A stretch of 64,000 nt of DNA from Brevibacillus migulae (GTDB lineage Bacteria; Bacillota; Bacilli; Brevibacillales; Brevibacillaceae): contig NZ_SDKD01000003.1 of the NCBI RefSeq assembly GCF_004521915.1, positions 1-64,000 on the forward strand, read 5' to 3'. How positions within the stretch are numbered: the stretch's first letter is position 1; the number at the start of each line of letters is the position of its first letter. Below the pieces are notes generated by a model. The model was not told the DNA's origin. It saw nothing but the letters and a program-made list of their open reading frames with translations, and made no database searches. Shown piece by piece: positions 35,141 to 43,727 of the stretch. Made by a program: the position numbers and the translations under genes.

Positions 35141-36067
35141 ATGAAACGCAGCAATTGGCTGGACTATGTCGTGACGGCAGAAGAGGCGGGCATGACCGTA
35201 GAGCAGATCGTAAAGGAGAAGCTGGCCGTATCGGGAAGGATGCTGCAGCGGCTGACCCGCAGCAAGGGCGTCTTGTTGAATCGGAAAGCCCCCTTTTTAC
35301 AAAAGACGGTTAAAGCAGGCGATACCGTATCCGTTCGCGTAGCTGACAAAGCTCGCGAGCAGGCGAACGAAGCGGTGGATTACGATCCCGCTTTTCATCC
35401 GGAAGTTTTGTTTGAGGATGAGCATTTCCTGATTGTGAACAAGCAGGCAGGACTCATGGTTCACCCGACATCTCCAGGTCAAAAGGGCACGCTTGTCCAG
35501 CTGCTCACAGCCTGGCTTGCGCATCACGGGAAGCCGTCTACGGTCCATGCAGTCCATCGGCTGGATAAAGAGACGAGCGGCACCATCCTTTTCGCCAAAA
35601 GCGGCTATGCCCACCAGTTGGCGGATCGCATGCTGCGCGAGGGCACGATCAAGCGGGAGTATATCGCCGTTCTTTGCGGCCAGTTAGAGGAAGAGAAAGG
35701 GACGGTTCGCGCCGCGATTGGGCGAGATCCTTTTCACCATACGAGGCGGCGTGTAACGGAAAAGGGAGATGACGCCGTTACGCATTACGCGGTGATGGCA
35801 CGCTCTGAACGTTATACACTGGCGCGGGTGTGGCTGGATACAGGCAGGACGCATCAGATCCGCGTCCATTTTCAGCACATCGGTTGTCCGTTAGCTGGCG
35901 ATCGGTTGTATGGGGGGAGCACTGTCGACTTTGGCCGTCAAGCTTTGCATGCCTATCGGTTGGCCTTTCCCCATCCGATTGGAGGAGAGGCGATCGAGGT
36001 GACGGCGAAGCTGCCGGAGGACCTGAATCAACTGACTGTGGCGCAGTTTGCGGTGACATTGGCATAG
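35141..36067 (+). CDS. RluA/RluD-family pseudouridine synthase
   Basis: A 308-residue RNA pseudouridine synthase. An N-terminal S4-like RNA-binding region (residues about 10-75) precedes the catalytic domain. The signature HRLDKETSGTILFAKS contains the catalytic Asp, and the later GRTHQIRVHFQHIGCPLAGD matches RluA motif III. GGGGGAGC precedes ATG 35141. Length and S4 domain suit the RluD-like YlyB/YjbO/YhcT group in Bacillus. The rRNA or tRNA target cannot be assigned. Confidence 0.93.
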   Translation: MKRSNWLDYVVTAEEAGMTVEQIVKEKLAVSGRMLQRLTRSKGVLLNRKAPFLQKTVKAGDTVSVRVADKAREQANEAVDYDPAFHPEVLFEDEHFLIVNKQAGLMVHPTSPGQKGTLVQLLTAWLAHHGKPSTVHAVHRLDKETSGTILFAKSGYAHQLADRMLREGTIKREYIAVLCGQLEEEKGTVRAAIGRDPFHHTRRRVTEKGDDAVTHYAVMARSERYTLARVWLDTGRTHQIRVHFQHIGCPLAGDRLYGGSTVDFGRQALHAYRLAFPHPIGGEAIEVTAKLPEDLNQLTVAQFAVTLA

Positions 36068-36090
36068 CTTTGCTGAATAACAGAAACAGA

Positions 36091-36122
36091 AACCCTTTCT
36101 TTTTTTCAGGAAAGGGTTTTTT
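36091..36122 (+). terminator. Terminator after the pseudouridine synthase gene
   Basis: AACCCTTTC pairs with GAAAGGGTT, followed by TTTTTC. Confidence 0.9.
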
Positions 36123-36172
36123 CGCGTTCACAAAAAGGAGGGTTCATTCGTCTTGGTAGGGAAACAAAATTT

Positions 36173-36260
36173 TTACATTTGTAAGCGCATGCAAGCATTT
36201 ACATGCACTATGAACATTGAGTATAATGTGTTCGTTGATAAAGAATGCAAGTGTTTGCAT
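36173..36260 (+). promoter_or_regulatory. Promoter with two or three TetR-type palindromes
   Basis: ATGCAAGCATTTACAT (36189-36204) and ATGCAAGTGTTTGCAT (36245-36260) share the half-site ATGCAA and lie 56 bp apart. A TTACATTTGTAA palindrome at 36173-36184 may be a third site. The promoter is TTTACA/TTACAT at about 36198 and TATAAT at 36222-36227. The first palindrome covers the -35 and the second follows the start of transcription, a layout suited to autorepression. Confidence 0.75.
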
Positions 36261-36276
36261 GCATGGGGGAAAGAAC

Positions 36277-36894
36277 ATGGATAAACAAAATCGGATTCAT
36301 GCGGAAGGGAACGGTGAAGAGCAGGAAACAAGAGACCGAATCTTGTCAGCTGCGCGACAATTGATGGCCAAAAAGGGGATGAAAGGGGCGACCACCAAAA
36401 AGATTGCTGAGCTTGCTGGGGTCAACGAAGTCACGCTGTTCCGCCATTTTACCAACAAAAAAGGCATCCTGATGGCCGTGATGGAGGAGATGACGGATAC
36501 GCGGTCCCTGATGAAAGAGGTGCTCGAGCAAGCGTATCCCGATATTCGCACGATGCTGCTTAGCTACGGACGCGCCTATTACAACCTGATGGTCGAGCGC
36601 AAGGAGCTCCTCATGATTTGTATTCTCGAGTCGGGGGATGATCCAGAGATGTGTGATCTCTTCGCTCGTGTACCGATTACGGCAGGCATGGTACTGGCTG
36701 AAAAGCTGGCTGTGTTAACAGCGGAAGGGAAATTGCGGGAGGCCGATTGTCAGACAGCGGGCCATATGTTCATCTCATCGCTGTATACGGCGTTCATGAT
36801 CTTGTACCATACGCAAAATCAGGATATCAGCATAGAGATTGAAAAGTTGCTGGACAAATCGGTTGATATTTTATTAGCAGGCATTCAAAAATAG
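36277..36894 (+). CDS. TetR-family repressor of the RND efflux operon
   Basis: A 205-residue regulator starting at ATG 36277 (GGGGGAAAG upstream). The HTH covers about residues 20-65, with ATTKKIAELAGVNEVTLFRHF, and is followed by NKKGILMAV. The C-terminal domain is helical and variable. The gene is 40 bp ahead of the adaptor gene in the same direction, and the palindromes in its promoter are the likely binding sites. It probably senses a pump substrate. Confidence 0.9.
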   Translation: MDKQNRIHAEGNGEEQETRDRILSAARQLMAKKGMKGATTKKIAELAGVNEVTLFRHFTNKKGILMAVMEEMTDTRSLMKEVLEQAYPDIRTMLLSYGRAYYNLMVERKELLMICILESGDDPEMCDLFARVPITAGMVLAEKLAVLTAEGKLREADCQTAGHMFISSLYTAFMILYHTQNQDISIEIEKLLDKSVDILLAGIQK

Positions 36895-36933
36895 CCAAGT
36901 CATTAATCCGGTTCGGATGGGAGCGGTAGAGAA

Positions 36934-38172
36934 ATGAAGAAAACGTGGCTTTACATAGGTCTGGTGGCGGGATTGTTCACGACAACTGCCTGCAGCAACC
37001 AGGAAACAGCAAATGTCATCCAAGCGGCGCAGGAGACGAAAAAGGTGGAGGTCGCCCAAGTCAAGCGTGCGCAGGCAGAGCGGATCTCCGAGCTGACGGG
37101 AACGCTTGAGCCGACGGAAGAAGCGATGGTTTCCTTCGAAGTCGCAGGGCGATTGGTCGCGCTGCATCGCAATGAAGGCGATCAAGTGAAAAAAGGGGAA
37201 GTGCTCGCCCAGATTGATTCCAGTACCTATGCCCTGCAGGTTCAGGAAGCCAATACGCTCGTGGAGCAGACCGGGGCCGGACTGCAAAAAGTCAACAACG
37301 GAGCCAGGCAGCAGGAGCTGATCCAGGCACAGGCAACGCTGGACAAGGCGAAGATCGCGTTCAACAAAGCCAAGGATGATTTCCAAAAGTATGAAAAGCT
37401 CTTTAAAGAAAATGCCATTTCCAAGGATACGTTTGAGAATGTTCAGGACCAGCTGGCCTTGGCAGAGCGTGATCTGATCTCCGCCGAGCAGGCCTACTCC
37501 CTGGTAACGCAAGGTGCGCGCACAGAGGACCGTACGATGCAGCGTTCGTCTTACGAGCAAGCCGTGATTACGAAGCAGAAGGCGGCATTATCGCTGGAAA
37601 AGACCCAGCTGAAAGCGCCGATCGATGGAACGATCATCAGCAAGCTGACCTCGACCGGCGAATTGGTGGGGGTGGGCACTCCGATCTATCGGATTGGCAG
37701 CATCCAAACGCTCAAGGTGGTATTGCCGGTGCCAGACCGTGAGATCAGCATGTGGAAGGAAGGCGAGACGGTTACGCTTTCCTTGTACGGCAGCCAGCGC
37801 GAAGGGAAAGTGAGCAAGATCCATCCGGCCACCAACCAAAGCACGGGCACGATTGGGGTAGAAGTGACCGTACCGAACCCGCAGCGCGACTGGTTTGCCG
37901 GCCAGGTTGTCAAAGCAAGCAAAAAGATCGCCGGAAAAGAAGGGATATTTGTCCCGATCGAAGCGGTCATCAGCCGTGGTGGCGAGAAGCCGTATGTGTT
38001 TTTGCATGTGAATGGCAAAGCGGCCAAGACAGATGTAATAGTGGGAGAAATTCAGGACAATCTGCTGGAAGTGACCTCTGGACTCAAAGAAGGGGACCAG
38101 CTCGTAGTGAAAGGCGTGGATCGTCTGTTTGACGGCGACCCGATCGAGCTGGCGGGAGGTAACCAGCCGTGA
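36934..38172 (+). CDS. RND-type efflux adaptor (membrane fusion protein), lipoprotein
   Basis: A 412-residue adaptor. The lipobox TTACS at about residue 20 predicts lipid attachment on the outer face of the membrane. The biotinyl-lipoyl halves (GRLVALHRNEGDQVKKGEVL and LKAPIDGTIISKLTSTGELV) flank a long helical hairpin (about 100-200, Gln/Ala-rich). The beta-barrel and membrane-proximal domains follow. In Gram-positive cells there is no outer-membrane channel to dock with, so the adaptor may only assist the permease. It overlaps the permease start as GTGA. Confidence 0.92.
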   Translation: MKKTWLYIGLVAGLFTTTACSNQETANVIQAAQETKKVEVAQVKRAQAERISELTGTLEPTEEAMVSFEVAGRLVALHRNEGDQVKKGEVLAQIDSSTYALQVQEANTLVEQTGAGLQKVNNGARQQELIQAQATLDKAKIAFNKAKDDFQKYEKLFKENAISKDTFENVQDQLALAERDLISAEQAYSLVTQGARTEDRTMQRSSYEQAVITKQKAALSLEKTQLKAPIDGTIISKLTSTGELVGVGTPIYRIGSIQTLKVVLPVPDREISMWKEGETVTLSLYGSQREGKVSKIHPATNQSTGTIGVEVTVPNPQRDWFAGQVVKASKKIAGKEGIFVPIEAVISRGGEKPYVFLHVNGKAAKTDVIVGEIQDNLLEVTSGLKEGDQLVVKGVDRLFDGDPIELAGGNQP

Positions 38173-41100
38173 TTGAATTCATCATTCGCAAACGGAAAAT
38201 CACGCTGCTTTTTTTCACCATGGTGGTGCTCCTCGGGTTTTTGAGCTTTTTCCAGCTGCCCAAGCAGGAATCGCCCGATATCATCATCAACATGGCGACG
38301 GTGACGACCATCTATCCCGGTGCATCTCCGGAAAAGGTGGAGCAGACAGTTACCAAAAAGCTGGAAGAAAAAATCAATGAGCTGCAAGGGCTCAAATATG
38401 TGTCCTCGACCTCGAGTCTGGGTGTCTCCAGCATTATCGTGGAGACAAACAGCGGCGTCGATCCGAAGCAGAAGTGGGATGAATTGCGCAAAAAGGTGAA
38501 GGATGCGGAGGCCGATCTGCCGGAGGACGCCAAGCAGCCGATCATTAACGACGACTTGAATCGCACCTTTGTCCAGTCGTTGGCCATCACAGCCGACAGC
38601 CGCGAGCAGATTTACAGCCTTCGCGAAATGATGAAGTCATGGAAAGAGCAGCTGCGGACGATTCCCAATGTGGCGGATGTCACTATTGAGGGCTTGCCAG
38701 AGGAGCAAATCCGGGTCGATATCGATACGCAGAAGCTGAATCAGTACGGATTGAGCTGGGCTCAAGTCATGGCGGCTGTGAAAAGCGAAAATGAACGGGT
38801 TCCGCTGGGGGACATGGTCGTAGAAGAACGGACCTACCAGCTGAAGCTTGCTGAATCGTACGATGTGGAAGCTTTGAACAACGTGATCATTTCCCGCACA
38901 CCGGAAGGCTTTCCGATTTATTTGAAGGATATCGGGAAGGTCTCAAGGTCGACGGAGACGGTAAAGGCGTATTCCTATTACAATGGAAAGCCGTCCATCA
39001 CGGTCAGCATCAACGCCGAGACAGGCAGCGACGTGCCCAGCCTGCAGGCGCGGGTCGATGAAATGATGGCCATGCTGGCAAAGCAGCTGCCAGTATGGGC
39101 TAAGATGGATTCGATTTATTCCCAGAAGGAGCGGGTCGATGAGCTGTTCGGCGATCTGTCCCGTGAAATGATCATCGCGGTCATCGCCGTGCTGCTGGTT
39201 TGTACGCTTGGTTTGAATCTCATCACATCCTTTGTGGTGGCATTGGCAATCCCGATTTCGCTGGCGATCGGACTATTGTTTTTGCCGACGCTTGGGATCA
39301 CGCTCAATATGATCTCGATTGTCTCTCTGATTATCGTGCTGGGCATCTTGGTGGATGACGCGGTGGTGGTCAACGACAACATCGAACGGCGATTGTCCGT
39401 ACTCGGGGAAAAACCGATGCAAGCGGCCTCCATGGGAGCCAAAGAGGTTTCGATCTCCATCTTGACGGCGACGCTCGCCACGATTGCCTCATTTGGGCCG
39501 TTGATGTTTTTGGAAGGGAATGCGGGGCAATTTATCCGTCCGGTTCCGGTGATTATTTCCTTGACCATGCTGGCGTCGATGATCATGTCGCTGACGATTA
39601 TTCCGATCTTCCGCCAATGGTATGAAGCCCGCAGCCGGAGGGGTGTCGATGGATACCGCAAGCCGCCGGGACTGTTGGGAAAACAGATTCACGATCTGAC
39701 GCAGTGGTATGCCAATACCTTGATGCCGCGCATCCTGAAACGTCCGCTTTTGACGGGGATGGTAGGCGTATTGATCGGTACGAGCGCATATGGCTTGATT
39801 CCACTGACGCCGGTTGAGCTTTTCCCGCCGGATGACCGCCCGAATTTTCTGGTCAATGTCCGATTGCCGGTGGGCAGCAGTGCCGAGGAGACCGATCGCG
39901 TGGTACGCGGTGTTTCTGACTGGATTATGAAACAGCCGGGGATCGAGTCCGTAGGCGCTTATGCGGGAGGCAGTGCGCCGAAAATGTTTGGCGGCGACAC
40001 AGCTGCCGGATCCGGTGTGACCGTGGGACAGCTCGTGGTGCGGTATGACGAGCACCAGGTAAAGGCAACCGACATGATCGGTCCTTGGCGCGAAAAGTTT
40101 AAAGAGCTTTATCCCGAAGCCAGCGTCATTCCGAAAGAATTGGAGACAGGGCCGCCAGTGGGAAGCCCGGTCGTCATCCGCATCTTTGGGGAAGACCTGA
40201 AGACGCTGCGTACGTTGACGGAGCAGGTGAAGGAAAAGATCGCAAAAGTGCCGGGTGTGTTTGACATCCAAGACAATTTGGGAGTGGAGCGCAATACGCT
40301 GGAGTTTGTGGTCAACAAAGCTTTGATGGAAGAAAAGCTGGTCAACTATACCGACCTGTCCCGCACGCTGCGTCTCGTCAGCGAAGGAATTACGGTCAGC
40401 GAGTTTGATACGGGCACCGATCTGATTGACATCAATATGTATTTGGATAAAGCGGGGGAAGAAGACCCTAGCATCATTTTCCAAAGACTGACAGTAGCGA
40501 ACGCGCGGGGAGAGCAGATCCCGTTGTCCCAGCTTGCAGAAATCAAGCCTTCCTTCAGTCTGCAAACCATTCCCCACCGCGATCTGTCTCGTGCGGTCAC
40601 GATCTCTGCCGATGTAAAGGATCGGACACCGACGGAAGTGATGGGTGAGATCATGCCGATTCTGGATGCGACGGCTTTTCCGGAGGGGTACCGCTATGAT
40701 ACGGGCGGGGAGACTTCGGAGCAGACCGATATTTTTATCGACATGGGGAAATTGTCGGTCATCGTCGTTTTCCTGATCCTGATCCTGATCGCAATGCAGT
40801 TCTACTCGCTCAGCTATCCAGTGCTGGTCATGAGCACGATCTATCTTGCCTTTGCGGGAAGCCTGATCGGGTTGTTCGTCACTCAGACCCCGCTTGGCTT
40901 CATGACGATGATGGGGGTCATCTCACTGTCGGGTATCGTAGTGCGAAACGGCATCGTACTGATCGAGTTTATCGAAGAAGCGCGGCATGAGGGCGTGGAG
41001 CTGAAGCAGGCTGTGATCCAGGCGGGTGAAGCCCGTCTGCGCCCGATCCTGCTGACCTCGATGACAGCCGTAGCCGGTTTGCTGCCGCTGGCGATTTCAG

Positions 41101-41291
41101 GCGATGTGCTGTTCCAGCCATTGGCCGTAACGATCATTTTCGGCTTGCTCTTTTCTACGGTGCTGACCCTAGTCGTCGTGCCTTCCTTCTATACGATTCT
41201 TGCCCAGCGCAAGAAAAAGAAGCAGGAGAAAAAGGTAGCGAAGAGGCCGGATCTGTATGGACCGGGTGGAGAGCTGGAGTTGAAAGGATAA
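38169..41291 (+). CDS. RND-family efflux permease (AcrB/SwrC-type)
   Basis: A 1040-residue HAE/RND transporter starting at GTG 38169. The first helix is followed by a large extracytoplasmic loop, then helices 2-6, a second large loop and helices 8-12, giving 12 helices in total. A proton-relay region in helix 4 is visible as VLGILVDDAVVVNDNIERRL. The motif GVISLSGIVVRNGIVLIEFI in helix 10-11 is typical. A close functional parallel is Bacillus SwrC (YerP), which exports surfactin. The basic C-terminal tail (KKKKQEKKVAKR) is cytosolic. Confidence 0.94.
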   Translation: MIEFIIRKRKITLLFFTMVVLLGFLSFFQLPKQESPDIIINMATVTTIYPGASPEKVEQTVTKKLEEKINELQGLKYVSSTSSLGVSSIIVETNSGVDPKQKWDELRKKVKDAEADLPEDAKQPIINDDLNRTFVQSLAITADSREQIYSLREMMKSWKEQLRTIPNVADVTIEGLPEEQIRVDIDTQKLNQYGLSWAQVMAAVKSENERVPLGDMVVEERTYQLKLAESYDVEALNNVIISRTPEGFPIYLKDIGKVSRSTETVKAYSYYNGKPSITVSINAETGSDVPSLQARVDEMMAMLAKQLPVWAKMDSIYSQKERVDELFGDLSREMIIAVIAVLLVCTLGLNLITSFVVALAIPISLAIGLLFLPTLGITLNMISIVSLIIVLGILVDDAVVVNDNIERRLSVLGEKPMQAASMGAKEVSISILTATLATIASFGPLMFLEGNAGQFIRPVPVIISLTMLASMIMSLTIIPIFRQWYEARSRRGVDGYRKPPGLLGKQIHDLTQWYANTLMPRILKRPLLTGMVGVLIGTSAYGLIPLTPVELFPPDDRPNFLVNVRLPVGSSAEETDRVVRGVSDWIMKQPGIESVGAYAGGSAPKMFGGDTAAGSGVTVGQLVVRYDEHQVKATDMIGPWREKFKELYPEASVIPKELETGPPVGSPVVIRIFGEDLKTLRTLTEQVKEKIAKVPGVFDIQDNLGVERNTLEFVVNKALMEEKLVNYTDLSRTLRLVSEGITVSEFDTGTDLIDINMYLDKAGEEDPSIIFQRLTVANARGEQIPLSQLAEIKPSFSLQTIPHRDLSRAVTISADVKDRTPTEVMGEIMPILDATAFPEGYRYDTGGETSEQTDIFIDMGKLSVIVVFLILILIAMQFYSLSYPVLVMSTIYLAFAGSLIGLFVTQTPLGFMTMMGVISLSGIVVRNGIVLIEFIEEARHEGVELKQAVIQAGEARLRPILLTSMTAVAGLLPLAISGDVLFQPLAVTIIFGLLFSTVLTLVVVPSFYTILAQRKKKKQEKKVAKRPDLYGPGGELELKG

Positions 41292-41304
41292 GTAGAAAGA
41301 GAAG

Positions 41305-41337
41305 TCCCGGAGTGTTGCAAAACGCTTCGGGATTTTT
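41305..41337 (+). terminator. Terminator of the RND operon
   Basis: TCCCG.AGTGTT pairs with AACGCT.CGGGA, followed by TTTTT. Confidence 0.9.
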
Positions 41338-41435
41338 CTGTTTGCAGATCTACTTCACCGCTCTGCTTGTAATAGCTTCGCAGGCATAGCCTATTCGTCG
41401 CTTTTTCTTTCAGCAGTTCAAAGAGAGTAAGCTGC

Positions 41436-41657
41436 GTAAGGAAGGGAAGAGAGGGACGGGCGGAGTCTTTGCCACACCTGCTGAGGTGGAGCTTCCAAAA
41501 ACGGGACACGCTTGTCACGCAAACGCTACGTATGAATACGCTTCTTCGAACCTTTTTGCGTGACGTACCGTTTTTGGAAGCGGAACCGGACAGTTTCCAC
41601 TCCCTTGCGGGTGTGGCAAGAACGCAGCCCGCCCTCTCTTCCCTTCCCCCACCACAA
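41436..41657 (+). repeat. Structured ~225-bp element, copy 3
   Basis: The outer stem matches copy 2 (GAGAG/CTCTC). In the upper central arm TCACGCAA pairs with TTGCGTGA, where the other copies have TCGCGCAA/TTGCGCGA, so one G-C pair is replaced by A-T with pairing kept. The apex CTACGTATGAATA and the second stem TTGCCACACC/GGTGTGGCAA are unchanged. It lies between the RND terminator and the second HD gene, about 97 bp before its start. Confidence 0.9.
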
Positions 41658-41753
41658 TGTTTGCACAATCTCTCATAAGCTCTATTTTCCTATGCTATAA
41701 TGAATCTATTAGATTTGGAAACGGACGGAAAGTCTGGCGAAGGGAGCGGCCCG

Positions 41754-43049
41754 ATGCATACACCAGAGCTACTCAGCGAAGAAAAAGTATTTAAAGATCC
41801 GGTTCACCGATATGTTCATGTACGGGAAACTCTGATTTGGGATTTGATCAATGCTCCCGAGTTTCAGCGGTTGCGCCGCATCAAGCAGCTGGGCACCAGC
41901 TATTTGACCTTCCACGGGGGAGAGCACAGTCGATTCAACCATTCTCTTGGTGTTTATGAGATCATGCGCCGCATCCTGGAGACGTTTGAAGGACGGATTG
42001 CGCTCAGCAGGGAAGAACAGCTCTTGTGTATGTGCGCTGCGCTGCTGCACGATGTCGGCCATGGTCCGTTCTCGCATTCCTTTGAAAAAGTATTCCGCTT
42101 TGACCATGAGGATTGGACGCGGGCGATTATTACGGGTGAAACCGAGATCAATCGCATTTTGCGCCGAGTAGGGGAGGGCTTCCCGCAAAAAGTGGCGGAA
42201 GTGATTGCCAAAACCTATGAAAATAAGTTAATCGTCAGCCTGATTTCCAGCCAGATCGATGCGGATCGGATGGACTATTTGCTTCGCGATGCCTACTATA
42301 CCGGAGTGAACTACGGCAACTTTGACATCGAACGGATCTTGCGCGTGATGCGACCGCATGAGGACGGGATCGTATTCAAATTCAGCGGGATGCATGCCGT
42401 GGAAGATTACATCATGTCGCGCTATCAAATGTACTGGCAAGTCTATTTTCATCCGGTTACACGTAGTGCGGAAGTGGTGCTGCGCAAAGTGTTCCAACGC
42501 GCAAAAGAGCTGTACCAAGCAGGATATTCCTTTGCGATTTACCCGCATCCGCTTGCGCCTTTTTTCCGCGAGCAGTTCACGCTCGCTGATTATCTGGCAC
42601 TCGATGAAGGTGTCGTGCTCTATTTCATGCAGCAGTGGAAAGCAGAGGAAGATCCGATTTTAAAAGATTTGGCATCTCGTTTTCTCGACAGGAATTTGTA
42701 TAAATACGTCGAATTTAATCCTAGAAATTTTCGTATGATAGCGGAACTGAAGGAGCTTTTTGCCAAAGCGGGCATCGACCCAGCCTACTATGTGGAAGTC
42801 GATTCCACATCAGATTTGCCCTATGATTTCTATCGGCCGGGAGAAGAGGAAGAACGCATCCCGATCATGCTGCGAATGCCGTCTGGGGAGATGGCCGAGC
42901 TATCGCAGAAGTCGGAAATTGTCGAGTCCATCAGCGGGAAAAGGAGATTTGACTACAAGCTCTACTTCCCTTTGGATAAAGTGCGGACACTGCCGGAGCC
43001 TGTCTGCCGAGCGATTTGTGAATGTTTAGGAGTGGATGAAGGATGCTGA
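41754..43049 (+). CDS. HD-domain dNTPase-like phosphohydrolase (YwfO-like)
   Basis: A 431-residue protein starting at ATG 41754 (GAAGGGAG upstream). The HD motifs are RFNHSLG, ALLHDVGHGPFSHSFE and SQIDADRMDYLLRDAYYTG, the last being the classic dGTPase/YwfO signature. It matches Bacillus YwfO, which hydrolyses dNTPs, in length and in gene order, because the next gene resembles ywgA. It overlaps that gene by seven bases. Like the HD gene at 12850, it lies directly downstream of a structured-element copy. Confidence 0.9.
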   Translation: MHTPELLSEEKVFKDPVHRYVHVRETLIWDLINAPEFQRLRRIKQLGTSYLTFHGGEHSRFNHSLGVYEIMRRILETFEGRIALSREEQLLCMCAALLHDVGHGPFSHSFEKVFRFDHEDWTRAIITGETEINRILRRVGEGFPQKVAEVIAKTYENKLIVSLISSQIDADRMDYLLRDAYYTGVNYGNFDIERILRVMRPHEDGIVFKFSGMHAVEDYIMSRYQMYWQVYFHPVTRSAEVVLRKVFQRAKELYQAGYSFAIYPHPLAPFFREQFTLADYLALDEGVVLYFMQQWKAEEDPILKDLASRFLDRNLYKYVEFNPRNFRMIAELKELFAKAGIDPAYYVEVDSTSDLPYDFYRPGEEEERIPIMLRMPSGEMAELSQKSEIVESISGKRRFDYKLYFPLDKVRTLPEPVCRAICECLGVDEGC

Positions 43050-43546
43050 ACGATCACGCCAAGATCATCCGGCTGATTGAGATTGCCGGTGAAGTGACGG
43101 GGCGGAAGAAACTGCACAAGATGGTGTACATCGCGAAAAAAATGCAGATGGATTTTGTGGAGCGATTCCAATTTCACATGTTTGGGCCGTACTCGGAGGA
43201 GCTGACTTTGCGCGTGGACGAGCTCTGCAACCTGGGTCTCATCGATGAGCAGATGGAAAGCAAGGGGGCCATTCAGCTGTATCGCTACACGCTCAATGAC
43301 GAAGGGCGTGACTTTCTGCGGTTTCACAATGTGGATTTTGGCAATGGAGAGCGCCTCATCAGCCGCATGAACGAGGAGAACTCCCGATTCCTGGAGCTCG
43401 TCTCGACGATCTTGTATTTTGACGATCTGGCTTATGACGAGATGAAGACAAAGGTATTTACGCTAAAAAGCAAGCAACGGTACAATGAAGAGGAAATCCA
43501 GAAGGGGCTGCTTTTTGTCGAAGAGCTTCGCGGATTAATGAACTAG
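43043..43546 (+). CDS. YwgA-like protein
   Basis: A 167-residue soluble protein resembling Bacillus YwgA: an N-terminal winged-helix-like region (IIRLIEIAGEVTGRKKLHKM) with the FGPYSEELTLRVDELCNLGL motif, and an acidic C-terminal helix bundle. This pattern is also seen in antitoxin-like and DUF4065-like proteins. Function is unknown. It overlaps the YwfO-like gene and ends before a terminator, so the two form an operon, as in Bacillus. Confidence 0.75.
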   Translation: MLNDHAKIIRLIEIAGEVTGRKKLHKMVYIAKKMQMDFVERFQFHMFGPYSEELTLRVDELCNLGLIDEQMESKGAIQLYRYTLNDEGRDFLRFHNVDFGNGERLISRMNEENSRFLELVSTILYFDDLAYDEMKTKVFTLKSKQRYNEEEIQKGLLFVEELRGLMN

Positions 43547-43584
43547 GTACTTAAATCAATAGCATGCATATCTACACAGACTGG

Positions 43585-43609
43585 CCCGGGGCGATGCTCC
43601 GGGTTTTTT
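43585..43609 (+). terminator. Terminator after the ywgA-like gene
   Basis: CCCGG.GC pairs with GC.CCGGG over a GAT loop, followed by a T6 run. Confidence 0.92.
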
Positions 43610-43647
43610 CTTTGGGGCAGTTCAGCAGTTTGAAAGCCCTTTAATCA

Positions 43648-43676
43648 TTGATATTGAGAATCGTTATCGATATAAT
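43648..43676 (+). promoter_or_regulatory. Fur-box promoter of the siderophore regulator gene
   Basis: TTGATA, a 17-bp spacer and TATAAT form a near-consensus promoter. The spacer holds GATATTGAGAATCGTTATC (43650-43668), matching the Fur box GATAATGATAATCATTATC at 15 of 19 positions. Iron-replete Fur would block RNA polymerase here. Confidence 0.88.
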
Positions 43677-43727
43677 GACAGTAACCAAAATAAGGGAATA
43701 GAAACAAATCGCAGGAGGGGTCGGGAG

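Noticed and set aside
12604..41657. Structured elements as insertion sequences
   Set aside because: No transposase frame and no clear target duplications at the ends; a non-autonomous mobile origin remains possible.
41189..41668. Minus-strand frame running through element copy 3
   Set aside because: It spans the RND gene end, the terminator and the structured element; similar frames in the other copies are not conserved as protein.
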